Shown piece by piece: positions 22,353 to 30,523 of a stretch of DNA of 64,000 nucleotides (position 1 is the first letter of the stretch; each line of letters begins with the position of its first letter). Both the position numbers and the translations under genes were made by a program. The stretch is from Actinomycetota bacterium (GTDB lineage: Bacteria; Actinomycetota; Actinomycetes; Propionibacteriales; Nocardioidaceae), in NCBI GenBank assembly GCA_009701885.1, contig WLJH01000001.1:230271-294270 (forward strand), written 5' to 3'. Below the pieces are notes generated by a model that ran no database searches, was not told the DNA's origin, and saw only the letters and a list, made by a program, of their open reading frames with translations.

Positions 22353-23267
22353 GTGACCCGCGTCGCGCTGCTGACCAACCCGACCTCCGGCAAGGGGCGC
22401 GGCGCGCGCGGTCGGGCCGCCGCCCTGGACGTGCTGCGGGGCACCGACCTCGACGTGCTCGACCTGGTGGGGCGCGACGCCACCGAGGCGGCCGGGCTCG
22501 CACGGGACGCGGTCGCCGCGGCCGGAGGTGACAGGGTCGACGCGCTGCTGGTCTGCGGCGGCGACGGGCTCGTGCACCTGGCCGTGCAGGCACTGGCCGG
22601 CACCGGGACGGCGCTCGGCGTCGTACCTGCCGGGACGGGGAACGACGTCGCGCGCTACCTCGACCTGCCACGACGTGACCCGGCCGAGGCGACGCACCTG
22701 GCGATCGACGCGCTGCGGGCTGGTCACCGACGCACCATCGACCTGGCCCGGTCCGGCGACCGGTGGTTCGTGACGGTGCTGGCGGCCGGCTTCGACGCGG
22801 TGGTCAACGAGCGGGCCAACGCGATGACCCGCCCGCGCGGCCAGATGCGCTACAACATCGCGACGGTCGCGGCGCTGCGCACCTTCACCCCGATCCGCTA
22901 CACCCTCGACCTCGACGGCGAGCAGGTCACGCTCGAGGCGATGATGGTCGCGGTCGGCAACGGCCCGTCGTACGGCGGGGGCCTGCGGATGACCGAGGGC
23001 GCCGTCCTCGACGACGGGCTGCTCGACGTCGTGGTGATCGGCCCGATGGGCAAGGCCGAGCTCGTGCGCACCTACCCCCGGCTCTTCACCGGCACCCACA
23101 CCACGCACCCGGCCTACCGGCACCACCGCGTGCGACGGGTCAGCATCGCCGCGCCCGGCATCACGACGTACGCCGACGGCGAGCGCTTCGGCGCGCTGCC
23201 GCTCACCGTCGAGTGCGTGCCGGGCGCCCTGCAGGTCCTCGCGCCGCCGCCCACCATGGCCCCGTAG
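22353..23267 (+). CDS. Diacylglycerol kinase-family lipid kinase
   Basis: 304 residues of the DAGK catalytic fold. The nucleotide-binding GGDG is in LLVCGGDGLVHLAV, followed by VPAGTGNDVARYL and the second-domain signature GNGPSYGGGLRMTEGAVLDDGLLDVV. It phosphorylates diacylglycerol or a related lipid at the membrane, feeding phosphatidic acid back to phospholipid synthesis. Its TAG stop is part of the helY -10 element. Confidence 0.9.
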   Translation: MTRVALLTNPTSGKGRGARGRAAALDVLRGTDLDVLDLVGRDATEAAGLARDAVAAAGGDRVDALLVCGGDGLVHLAVQALAGTGTALGVVPAGTGNDVARYLDLPRRDPAEATHLAIDALRAGHRRTIDLARSGDRWFVTVLAAGFDAVVNERANAMTRPRGQMRYNIATVAALRTFTPIRYTLDLDGEQVTLEAMMVAVGNGPSYGGGLRMTEGAVLDDGLLDVVVIGPMGKAELVRTYPRLFTGTHTTHPAYRHHRVRRVSIAAPGITTYADGERFGALPLTVECVPGALQVLAPPPTMAP

Positions 23268-23270
23268 GTT
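23265..23270 (+). promoter_or_regulatory. Leaderless -10 element for helY
   Basis: TAGGTT, 6-base spacer, GTG at 23277. The first three bases are also the stop codon of the lipid kinase gene. Confidence 0.55.
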
Positions 23271-23276
23271 GGGGCC

Positions 23277-26081
23277 GTGAGCCACCCCGTCGACGAGCCG
23301 ACCCCCGCCGAGCGCTACGCGCGGTTCCGGCGCGCCCAGGAGCACCCGGTCCTCGCCGACTTCCGCGAGCTCTACCGCTTCCCCCTGGACGAGTTCCAGA
23401 TCCAGGCGTGCAAGGACATCGAGGACGGCCGCGGCGTGCTCGTGGCGGCGCCGACCGGCTCGGGCAAGACGGTGGTGGGGGAGTTCGCCATCCACCTCGC
23501 GCTCTCCCAGGGCCGCAAGGCCTTCTACACGACCCCGATCAAGGCGCTGTCGAACCAGAAGTACGCCGACCTGGTGGCCCGCTACGGCCCCGACGAGGTC
23601 GGGCTGCTGACCGGCGACAACACCGTCAACGGGGAGGCCTCGGTGGTCGTCATGACCACCGAGGTGCTGCGCAACATGCTCTACGCCGGCTCCCGGACCC
23701 TGGACCGCCTCGGCTTCGTGGTGATGGACGAGGTGCACTACCTCGCCGACCGCAGCCGCGGGGCGGTGTGGGAGGAGGTGATCATCCACCTGCCGGAGTC
23801 GGTGGGCCTGGTCGCCCTGTCGGCCACGGTCTCCAACGCCGAGGAGTTCGGTGAATGGCTGGAGACCGTGCGCGGCGACACCTCGACCATCGTGGAGGAG
23901 CGTCGCCCGGTGCCGCTCTTCCAGCACGTCATGGTCGGCCGACGGCTGCTGGACCTCTTCGCCTCCTCCGACGTCGACGCGGCAGCCGGCTTCGTCAAGG
24001 AAGGGGCCCCGGTCAACGAGGAGCTTCTCAAGGTCGCCCGCGACGACTGGGCCGCCTCGCGGATCCGCGACCGGCGCAGCCCGCGCGACCGCAAGGGTCC
24101 GCGCCGTCCCGCGGCGCAGTCCGGCAACGGCCGCCGGGTCTGGGTCGCCAGCCGCCCCGAGGTCATCGACCGGCTCGAGCGCGACGGCCTGCTGCCGGCG
24201 ATCGTCTTCGTCTTCAGCCGGGTCGGCTGCGACGCCGCCGTCACCCAGTGCCTGGCTGCGGGCATCCGGCTGAACTCTCCCGAGGAGCGCGACGAGGTCT
24301 TCGCCTTCGTCGAGGACGCCACCAAGCACCTCTCGCGCGAGGACCTGCACGTCCTGGGCTACCACGACTTCCTCGACGGCCTGACCCGCGGCATCGCGGC
24401 CCACCACGCCGGGATGCTGCCGGCGTTCAAGCAGATCGTCGAGGAGCTCTACGTCCGCGGCCTGTGCAAGGTCGTCTTCGCGACCGAGACCCTGGCGCTC
24501 GGCATCAACATGCCCGCGCGCACCGTCGTCATCGAGAAGCTGTCGAAGTGGAACGGCGAGACGCACGCCGACATCACGCCGGGGGAGTACACCCAGCTCA
24601 CGGGTCGCGCGGGCCGCCGTGGTCTCGACACCGAGGGCCACGGCGTCGTGATGTGGCAGCCCGGCACGGACCCGCGCGAGCTCGCCGGCCTCGCCTCGAC
24701 CCGCACCTACCCGCTCCGCTCCTCCTTCCGCCCCAGCTACAACATGGCGGTCAACCTCGTCGACCAGTTCGGCCGGGTCGTCGCGCGTGAGCTGCTGGAG
24801 CAGTCCTTCGCCCAGTTCCAGGCCGACAAGGCCGTGGTCGGGCTGGCCCGGCAGCTGCGCAAGGCCGAGGAGGCGCTCGACGGGTACGCCGAGGCCGCGA
24901 CCTGCGACCAGGGCGACTTCCTGGAGTACGCCGAGCTGCGACGCCGGATCAGCCAGGTCGAGAAGGGCGCCAGCCGCCAGCGCAAGGAGGACCAGCGCCA
25001 GGAGGCGATCGCCTCCCTGAAGCACCTCAAGCCCGGTGACGTCATCGAGGTCCCGACCGGCAAGTTCAGCGGGTACGCCGTCGTCATCGACCCCGGTTGG
25101 TCACCCGAGGGGCCGCGTCCCTACGTCGTCACCCTCGAGCGGCAGGCCCGTCGCCTGGCGATGATCGACTTCCCCGTGCCGGTCGAGGCGGTGACCCGGC
25201 TGCGGGTGCCCAAGACCTTCAACCCGCGCAACGCACAGATGCGCCGCGACCTGGCCGCCCAGCTGCGGGACCGCACGCGGGACCTGCCGCCCCGCAAGGG
25301 CGGTCCCAGCCGTCGTACGACGCAGCCGGCCGCGTGGGAGCAGGAGGTCGCCGACCTGCGGCGCCGGCTCAAGGCGCACCCGTGCCACGGCTGCCCCGAC
25401 CGCGAGGACCACGCCCGCTGGGCCGAGCGCTGGCACAAGCTCGACAAGGACGCCGCCACGCTGCGGCGTCGGGTCGAGAACCGCACCAACACCGTGGCGC
25501 GCCAGTTCGACCGGGTCTGCGACGTGCTGACCTCGCTGGGCTACCTCACCCCCGACGGCGACGACACCCGGGTGACCGCCGAGGGCCAGCACCTGCGCCG
25601 GCTCTACTCCGAGCTCGACCTGGTCGCCGCCGAATGCATCCGCCGCGGGATCTGGGAGGGCCTGGACGCGCCCGGCCTGGCCGCGGCCCTCTCGACGCTG
25701 TGCTTCGAGGCGCGCCGCCCCGACGACGCCCGCTCTCCCCGCGTGCCGGGCGGCGCGACGAAGGAGGCGATCGGCGCCACCATCCGGCTCTGGGGCGAGC
25801 TGGACCGGCTGGAGAAAGAGAACCGGCTGGACTTCCTGCGCCAGCCCGACCTCGGGTTCGCCTGGATCGCCTACCGCTGGTGCGAGGGCGACGACCTCGA
25901 CGAGGTGCTGCGCGAGACCGAGCTGTCGGCCGGCGACTTCGTGCGATGGATGAAGCAGCTGCTCGACCTGGCCGGCCAGGTCGCCGACGCCGCCGGCGAC
26001 TCCCCGCTGCGGCAGACCGCCCGCGAGGTCGTCGACCGGCTGCGTCGCGGCGTCGTCGCGATGTCCGGGCTCGCCGAGTAG
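23277..26081 (+). CDS. helY: Ski2-like DEAD/DEAH-box helicase HelY
   Basis: 934 residues, GTG start. Helicase motifs are intact: Q-motif region FPLDEFQIQA, Walker A APTGSGKTVV, motif II DEVHYL, motif III ALSATVSNAEEF, and motif VI QLTGRAGRRGLDTEGHG. The C-terminal 450 residues match the Ski2/Mtr4 plan, including the DSHCT-type end. A linker with GPSRRTT and a Cys pair plus His (CHGCPDREDH) lies near residue 700. Position matches Rv2092c. Probably an RNA helicase acting in RNA processing or decay. Confidence 0.95.
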   Translation: MSHPVDEPTPAERYARFRRAQEHPVLADFRELYRFPLDEFQIQACKDIEDGRGVLVAAPTGSGKTVVGEFAIHLALSQGRKAFYTTPIKALSNQKYADLVARYGPDEVGLLTGDNTVNGEASVVVMTTEVLRNMLYAGSRTLDRLGFVVMDEVHYLADRSRGAVWEEVIIHLPESVGLVALSATVSNAEEFGEWLETVRGDTSTIVEERRPVPLFQHVMVGRRLLDLFASSDVDAAAGFVKEGAPVNEELLKVARDDWAASRIRDRRSPRDRKGPRRPAAQSGNGRRVWVASRPEVIDRLERDGLLPAIVFVFSRVGCDAAVTQCLAAGIRLNSPEERDEVFAFVEDATKHLSREDLHVLGYHDFLDGLTRGIAAHHAGMLPAFKQIVEELYVRGLCKVVFATETLALGINMPARTVVIEKLSKWNGETHADITPGEYTQLTGRAGRRGLDTEGHGVVMWQPGTDPRELAGLASTRTYPLRSSFRPSYNMAVNLVDQFGRVVARELLEQSFAQFQADKAVVGLARQLRKAEEALDGYAEAATCDQGDFLEYAELRRRISQVEKGASRQRKEDQRQEAIASLKHLKPGDVIEVPTGKFSGYAVVIDPGWSPEGPRPYVVTLERQARRLAMIDFPVPVEAVTRLRVPKTFNPRNAQMRRDLAAQLRDRTRDLPPRKGGPSRRTTQPAAWEQEVADLRRRLKAHPCHGCPDREDHARWAERWHKLDKDAATLRRRVENRTNTVARQFDRVCDVLTSLGYLTPDGDDTRVTAEGQHLRRLYSELDLVAAECIRRGIWEGLDAPGLAAALSTLCFEARRPDDARSPRVPGGATKEAIGATIRLWGELDRLEKENRLDFLRQPDLGFAWIAYRWCEGDDLDEVLRETELSAGDFVRWMKQLLDLAGQVADAAGDSPLRQTAREVVDRLRRGVVAMSGLAE

Positions 26082-26098
26082 CCGACCGTCTCCGGGGT

Positions 26099-26140
26099 GC
26101 CGAGCCGGCGCGTTCTTCCGGAAAGATGCGCCGGCTCGGC
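26099..26140. terminator. Bidirectional hairpin terminator
   Basis: A perfect 13-base stem (GCCGAGCCGGCGC / GCGCCGGCTCGGC) with a 16-base loop that can pair further through TTCCGGAA. It lies between the convergent helY and NAD(P)-binding protein genes and can serve both strands. Confidence 0.75.
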
Positions 26141-26150
26141 GAGGAACGTC

Positions 26151-26807
26151 TCACCCCAGGGCGGCAACCGCGTCGGCGACGCGCTCGGTGCCGTTGACCA
26201 GGTCGAGCTGGCGGTGGATGGTGGCGGGCTCGTCGAGGACGGCGGCCAGGACGGCAGCGACGTCGGCGCGGCTGATCTCACCCGGCTCGACCTCCTCGGC
26301 CAGTGTCACCGCGTCACGGGCGGGGTCGTCGGTGAGCCGGCCCGGACGGATGATGGTCCAGTCCAGGCCGGAGTCGCGCAGTGCGGCGTCGGCGTCCCGC
26401 TTGGCCTCGACGTAGGCGCGCCACACCGGCTCGGTGTCCTCGGGGACCGGGTTGTCCACGCCGATCGCCGAGACCTGCACGAAGCGGCGGATGCCGGCCT
26501 GCTGTGCCCCCTCGATCGACTTCAGCGACCCCTCGAGGTCCACGGTGCGCTTGCGCTCGACGTCACCGTCGGCGCCACCGCCGGCGGCGAAGACCACCGC
26601 GCCGCACCCCTCGAAGGCCGCGGCGAAGCCGGAAGCGTCCTGCGCCTCGATGTCCAGCATCCGCACCTCCGCCCCGAGGCCCTCGAGCTCCTCGCGGTAC
26701 TCCTCGCGGCGCACCAGGGCGACCGGGGTGTGCTCCGAGCCGCGCAGTGCGGCGAGGAAGTGCTGGGCCACCTGTCCGTGGCCCCCGACAACAGCGATCC
26801 GAGTCAT
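26151..26807 (-). CDS. NAD(P)-binding atypical SDR protein
   Basis: 218 residues. Rossmann start MTRIAVVGGHGQVAQHF (GxxGxxG type), then AVVFAAGGGADGD, VQVSAIGVDNP and an AYVEAKRDADAALRDSGLDWTIIRPGRL stretch with the YxxxK-like geometry of NmrA/BVR-B-like proteins. Such proteins sense or reduce with NAD(P)H. The start at 26807 is supported by TAGCGT 7 bases upstream. Substrate unknown. Confidence 0.85.
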   Translation of the reverse strand: MTRIAVVGGHGQVAQHFLAALRGSEHTPVALVRREEYREELEGLGAEVRMLDIEAQDASGFAAAFEGCGAVVFAAGGGADGDVERKRTVDLEGSLKSIEGAQQAGIRRFVQVSAIGVDNPVPEDTEPVWRAYVEAKRDADAALRDSGLDWTIIRPGRLTDDPARDAVTLAEEVEPGEISRADVAAVLAAVLDEPATIHRQLDLVNGTERVADAVAALG

Positions 26808-26814
26808 GCTCCCG

Positions 26815-26820
26815 ACGCTA
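26815..26820 (-). promoter_or_regulatory. Leaderless -10 element
   Basis: TAGCGT on the minus strand, 7 bases before the ATG at 26807. Confidence 0.55.
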
Positions 26821-26857
26821 CGGGCCGGGTCGTCCCGGACCCGACCCGAACGGGTGG

Positions 26858-27784
26858 CTACCTCTGGGCCAGGACCGTGAGGAGCCTCTCCACCGGGCCC
26901 TCCAGGTTGCGCTCGGCCGCGAGTGCCGCGAGCCGCGCGGGGTCCGCAGGCTGCTGGGGAAGGGCGAACCCGGTGCGCGGGACGTCGAGGGTGCGGCGTA
27001 CGGCGACGACCTCGGGCGCGACGGCGAGGTAGTCGGCCGAGGCCTGGACCTTGGCCCGGACCCCCGGGGCCATCTCGGCGGCGGGGTCGGCCGCGGCGGC
27101 GACGATGCCGTCGAGGTGCTCGAAGCGCTGCAGCAGCGTGGCGGCGGTCTTCTCCCCGACCCCCTTCACGCCGGGCAGGCCGTCGGAGGTGTCCCCGCGC
27201 AGGGTGGCGAAGTCGGCGTACTGGCGGGCCTCGACGGCGTACTTCTCCCGCACCCACTCCTCGGTCACCCGCTCGTGATTGCCCACGCCGCGGGCGATGT
27301 AGAGCACCCGCACCTCGGCTGCGTCGTCGACGAGCTGGAAGAGGTCGCGGTCACCGGTGACGATGTCGACCGGGCGGCCGGCGTCGGTGGCCAGCGTGCC
27401 GATCACGTCGTCGGCCTCGGCCTCGGGAGCGCCCACGACGGCGATGCCGAGCGCCTCGAGCACCTCCAGGATGATCGGGACCTGCACCTCGAGCGGGTCG
27501 GGGACCTCCTCGACGTCCGGCCCGGCGTCGACCACCTCCACGACGCGGTGGGACTTGTAGGTGGGCACGAGGTCGACCCGCCACTGCGGGCGCCAGTCCT
27601 CGTCCCAGCAGCAGACCAGCTCGGTCGGCTCGTACTGCTCGACCAGGCGCGAGATGAAGTCCAGCAGGCCGCGGACCGCGTTCACCGGCGTGCCGTCGGC
27701 GGCCAGGATCTCCGGCATCCCGAAGAAGGCCCGGAAGTACATCGAGGCGGTGTCCAGGAGCATGAGGCGGTCGGTTCTCGGCAC
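26858..27784 (-). CDS. 5'-3' exonuclease, DNA polymerase I N-terminal-domain type
   Basis: 308 residues, a free-standing flap/5' nuclease. PIN-like metal ligands are visible in LLDTASMYFRAFF, in the EAEADDVIGTLA box and in VTGDRDLFQLV, and the helix-hairpin-helix DGLPGVKGVGEKTAATLL binds DNA. Position relative to helY matches Rv2090. It probably removes RNA primers or flaps in parallel to PolA. The GTG at 27784 lies 6 bases behind a TAGGGT hexamer. Confidence 0.93.
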   Translation of the reverse strand: MPRTDRLMLLDTASMYFRAFFGMPEILAADGTPVNAVRGLLDFISRLVEQYEPTELVCCWDEDWRPQWRVDLVPTYKSHRVVEVVDAGPDVEEVPDPLEVQVPIILEVLEALGIAVVGAPEAEADDVIGTLATDAGRPVDIVTGDRDLFQLVDDAAEVRVLYIARGVGNHERVTEEWVREKYAVEARQYADFATLRGDTSDGLPGVKGVGEKTAATLLQRFEHLDGIVAAAADPAAEMAPGVRAKVQASADYLAVAPEVVAVRRTLDVPRTGFALPQQPADPARLAALAAERNLEGPVERLLTVLAQR

Positions 27785-27790
27785 GCGGTC

Positions 27791-27796
27791 ACCCTA
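27791..27796 (-). promoter_or_regulatory. Leaderless -10 element for the 5'-3' exonuclease gene
   Basis: TAGGGT on the minus strand, 6 bases before the GTG at 27784. Confidence 0.6.
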
Positions 27797-27811
27797 GAGG
27801 TCGCGGAGCCC

Positions 27812-27817
27812 TAGGGT
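27812..27817 (+). promoter_or_regulatory. Leaderless -10 element for the Lrp/AsnC gene
   Basis: TAGGGT, 7-base spacer, GTG at 27825. Only 15 bases separate it from the opposing exonuclease -10. Confidence 0.6.
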
Positions 27818-27824
27818 GTCAGGC

Positions 27825-28283
27825 GTGAGCCAGTCCGCCGTGGAGTCCACCGACCGCAAGATCCTGCAGCTGCTCGCCACCGACGGCCGGATGTCCTTCA
27901 CCGACCTCGGCAAGGCCACGGGCCTGTCCACCTCCGCGGTCCACCAGCGGGTCAAGCGGCTGGAGCAGCGGGGCCTGATCCAGGGGTACGGCGCGACCAT
28001 CAACCACGCCGAGATCGGGCTCCCGCTCACCGCGTTCATCTCGATCCGCCCGATGGACCCCTCCCAGCCCGACGACTGCGCCGCCCGGCTCGAGCACGTG
28101 CCCGAGATCGAGTCCTGCTGGTCGGTAGCGGGGGAGGAGTCCTACGTGCTCAAGGTCCGTACCACCTCGCCCGCGGCGCTCGAGGACCTGCTCGCCCGCA
28201 TCCGGGCAGCGGCCAACGTCTCGACCCGCACGACGATCGTGCTGTCGACGTACTACGAGAACCGGCCGGTCACGGGGGAGTAG
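27825..28283 (+). CDS. Lrp/AsnC-family transcription regulator
   Basis: 152 residues from the GTG at 27825, chosen by the -10 spacing. The N-terminal helix-turn-helix (DRKILQLLATDGRMSFTDLGKATGLS with recognition helix TSAVHQRVKRLEQRG) is followed by a RAM domain for amino-acid sensing (FISIRPMDPSQP ... GEESYVLKVRTTSPAALEDLL). Lysine 2,3-aminomutase lies less than 1 kb downstream on the other strand, a plausible target, but this is only an inference. Confidence 0.93.
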   Translation: MSQSAVESTDRKILQLLATDGRMSFTDLGKATGLSTSAVHQRVKRLEQRGLIQGYGATINHAEIGLPLTAFISIRPMDPSQPDDCAARLEHVPEIESCWSVAGEESYVLKVRTTSPAALEDLLARIRAAANVSTRTTIVLSTYYENRPVTGE

Positions 28284-28296
28284 CGCCGCACCCGCC

Positions 28297-28302
28297 TAGT
28301 CT
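28297..28302 (+). promoter_or_regulatory. Leaderless -10 element
   Basis: TAGTCT, 7-base spacer, ATG at 28310. Confidence 0.55.
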
Positions 28303-28309
28303 CGTCTCC

Positions 28310-28570
28310 ATGAGCGACGACCTAGGGGACGACGGCTTTGACTCCAGCACGCTGTGGGGACTCGCGTGGTTCCTCGCCATCGGCGCGCTCGTGTGCGTGG
28401 TCCGGCTGGCGACGTACGCCGCCGACGGTGAGGGCGTGCAGTCCGAGCACTTCGTGTGGCTCATCGTGGGCGTGCTGGCCGGCGTCTTCTCCGCTGCGTG
28501 TGCCGTGCTCGCAGGGCTCAAGGCGGCAGAGCGGCGGCTGGCGGCTCGGGGGACCCCCGACGTGCCATGA
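28310..28570 (+). CDS. Small two-helix membrane protein
   Basis: 86 residues, acidic start (MSDDLGDDGFD) followed by two hydrophobic helices, about 16-36 (LWGLAWFLAIGALVCVVRLA) and 49-69 (WLIVGVLAGVFSAACAVLAG). No family recognised. The start is fixed by a leaderless -10 hexamer. Confidence 0.6.
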   Translation: MSDDLGDDGFDSSTLWGLAWFLAIGALVCVVRLATYAADGEGVQSEHFVWLIVGVLAGVFSAACAVLAGLKAAERRLAARGTPDVP

Positions 28571-28601
28571 TGCGTCGGCGACATCACTCGGGAGGTGTGC
28601 G

Positions 28602-28964
28602 GTGCAGCGGTGGCAACGGGTCGGCGTGTGGTCGACGGTGGGCGCCACGGTCTTCGCGCTCGGCTTCGGCCTGGGGCGCGAGACCGACGGGACCATGGAG
28701 CTCGACTGGCGCGACGGTGAGGGCCACGTCGGCGAGCGGATGATGAGCATCGAGCACGACGGCTGGACCTACGGCACCGAGGGCGCCGTGCCGATGTGGA
28801 TCGATGCGAGGGGCAGCTGGCACGACGGCGGCTGGCCCGACTGCCTCGAGCCCGGCACGAGAGCCGTGCGCTTCGCAGCCGCGCCGACGACGTACGTCGA
28901 GGGCATGGGGCAGCGCCCGATCATCGCCGTGGACTGCCGGGGGACGCGGGCGTTAGCCGACTGA
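28602..28964 (+). CDS. Hypothetical membrane-anchored protein
   Basis: 120 residues from a GTG with a GGAGG site six bases upstream. One N-terminal hydrophobic helix (VGVWSTVGATVFALGFGLG) would anchor or export a small Trp-rich domain (MSIEHDGWTYGTEGAVPMWIDARGSWHDGGWPDCLEPG) with two cysteines. No family recognised; likely co-transcribed with the preceding gene. Confidence 0.55.
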   Translation: MQRWQRVGVWSTVGATVFALGFGLGRETDGTMELDWRDGEGHVGERMMSIEHDGWTYGTEGAVPMWIDARGSWHDGGWPDCLEPGTRAVRFAAAPTTYVEGMGQRPIIAVDCRGTRALAD

Positions 28965-28989
28965 GGACGGGCATCTCCGTACCCAGACC

Positions 28990-30456
28990 TCACCAGGCCT
29001 GGAGCGCCGCCGTGCGCCGCGAGGCCTCGGCCACCTCGGCGGCCTTGAGCGCGGACTCGTCGAGCCGGCCGTGCTGCTCCCACCAGGCCTGGCCCTCGGC
29101 GGGCAGGGTGTGGATCGGGTCGTAGTAGGTGTAGGTGCGGTGCAGCGCGTCGGCGTCACCGGCCTCGATGGAGGTGCGGTAGTTCTTCGTCCAGTGCGAG
29201 ATGCCGCGCTCGGTGTCGTAGCCCGCGAGCTGGTGCACCCAGCGCTTGCCGACGAAGGGGACGTCGCAGACGATGCGCGGCGTGGCGTACCCGGGCAGGT
29301 AGCCCATGATGTGGTGCTGGAGGCGCTGGGCGTCGGCGACCGAGACCCGCCAGTGCTCCGAGAACGGGATCATGTCGCACATGTAGAAGTAGTACGGCAT
29401 GATCTGCGCGCCATCGAGCAGCGAGAAGCACAGGTCGAGCAGGGCGTGCGGGTCGGCGTTGACGCCGTTGAGCAGGACCCCCTGGTTGCGCACGTCGCGC
29501 AGACCGGCGTCGAGCATCGCCTTGGCGCCGCGAGCCACGAGCGGGGTGATCGACTGCGCGTGGTTGGCATGGGTGTGCATCGCCAGATTGACTCCGCGCT
29601 CGCGCGCCATCGTGGCGACCCGGCCGACACCGTCGACCACGTCGGGCTGGAGCCAGTGCTGCGGCATCCCGACCAGGGCCTTGGTGGCCAGCCGGACGTC
29701 GCGGATGTTCTCCACCGTCATCAGCTCGGTGAGGAACGCCTCGAGGCGGGGCCAGGGCATGTTGGCCACGTCGCCGCCGGAGACGACCACGTCACGCACG
29801 CTGGGCGTGCGACGGAGGTAGTCCAGCATCGCGGTGAGGCGGTCGTTCGGCTTGCCGGTGAGCTTGAGCTTCTCCACGACCGGGGTGGAGTTGCCCACCA
29901 GGTCCATCCGCGTGCAGTGGCCGCAGTACTGCGGACAGGTCGGCAGCAGCTCGGCGAGCACCTTGGTGGGGTAGCGGTGGGTCAGGCCCTCGACCGCCCA
30001 CATCTCGTGCTCGTGCAGGCTGTCGCGCGTCGCGTAGGGGTGGCTGGGCCAGTCAGTGCGCCGGTCGGAGAAGACCGGCAGCATGTAGTGGCGCACGGGG
30101 TCGGCGTAGAACGCGTCGGTCAGGCTGCCCGGGCCGCGCGGCGTGGCGTGCGGCGCCATGGTGTTGAGCATCTGCGGCGGCACGAGCATCGACATCGTGG
30201 CGCGCTCGGCCTGGTCGCGCTCGAGGTCGGCGTAGAACCGCTCGTCGAGCAGGTCGCCGACCACCTCGCGCAGCTGCTTGAGGTTCTTGACGCAGTGGCT
30301 GCGCTGCCACTGCACCGACTCCCACTCCTCGACCGTGACGTCCTTCCACCCCGGGAAGCGGGTCCAGTCGGGCTCGACCAGCTCGGTACGCCGGTAGGGG
30401 TAGGGCTGGCCCGTCTCGCCCTCGACCAGGGCGGCGATGGAGGTCTCGATGCTCAT
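28990..30456 (-). CDS. kamA: Lysine 2,3-aminomutase-like radical SAM enzyme
   Basis: 488 residues. The radical-SAM cluster motif is CPQYCGHC (CxxxCxxC), preceded by LLPT as in KamA. Downstream are VVSGGDVANMPWPRLE, RLATKALVGMPQHWL and HTHANHAQSITPL. The PLP lysine is probably in CDVPFVGKR. The enzyme would convert L-lysine to L-beta-lysine, used as osmolyte precursor, in antibiotics or for EF-P modification. It is longer than clostridial KamA (about 416 residues) because of an N-terminal extension. A perfect 14-base palindrome lies 31 bases upstream. Confidence 0.88.
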   Translation of the reverse strand: MSIETSIAALVEGETGQPYPYRRTELVEPDWTRFPGWKDVTVEEWESVQWQRSHCVKNLKQLREVVGDLLDERFYADLERDQAERATMSMLVPPQMLNTMAPHATPRGPGSLTDAFYADPVRHYMLPVFSDRRTDWPSHPYATRDSLHEHEMWAVEGLTHRYPTKVLAELLPTCPQYCGHCTRMDLVGNSTPVVEKLKLTGKPNDRLTAMLDYLRRTPSVRDVVVSGGDVANMPWPRLEAFLTELMTVENIRDVRLATKALVGMPQHWLQPDVVDGVGRVATMARERGVNLAMHTHANHAQSITPLVARGAKAMLDAGLRDVRNQGVLLNGVNADPHALLDLCFSLLDGAQIMPYYFYMCDMIPFSEHWRVSVADAQRLQHHIMGYLPGYATPRIVCDVPFVGKRWVHQLAGYDTERGISHWTKNYRTSIEAGDADALHRTYTYYDPIHTLPAEGQAWWEQHGRLDESALKAAEVAEASRRTAALQAW

Positions 30457-30486
30457 GCGGCCAGAGTGCCAGAGGATTTCCCGTCA

Positions 30487-30500
30487 GTCGAATGTTCGAC
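30487..30500. promoter_or_regulatory. Perfect palindrome upstream of kamA, candidate operator
   Basis: GTCGAATGTTCGAC, a 14-base perfect palindrome between the antiporter stop and the kamA start. It does not fit the LexA box spacing (CGAAC-N4-GTTCG). The nearby Lrp-type regulator is one candidate binder. Confidence 0.5.
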
Positions 30501-30523
30501 AGGAGATCCTCCGGCGTGTCGGA

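Noticed and set aside
21948..25025. A 1025-codon open frame on the minus strand opposite the lipid kinase and helY
   Set aside because: It is the mirror image of two genes with complete family motifs. High GC removes stop codons from this frame, and its product is low-complexity Arg/Val/Asp/Gly-rich sequence without motifs.
30487..30500. kamA palindrome as a LexA/SOS box
   Set aside because: The Gram-positive LexA box is CGAAC-N4-GTTCG. Here the half sites are separated by only two bases, so it does not fit.
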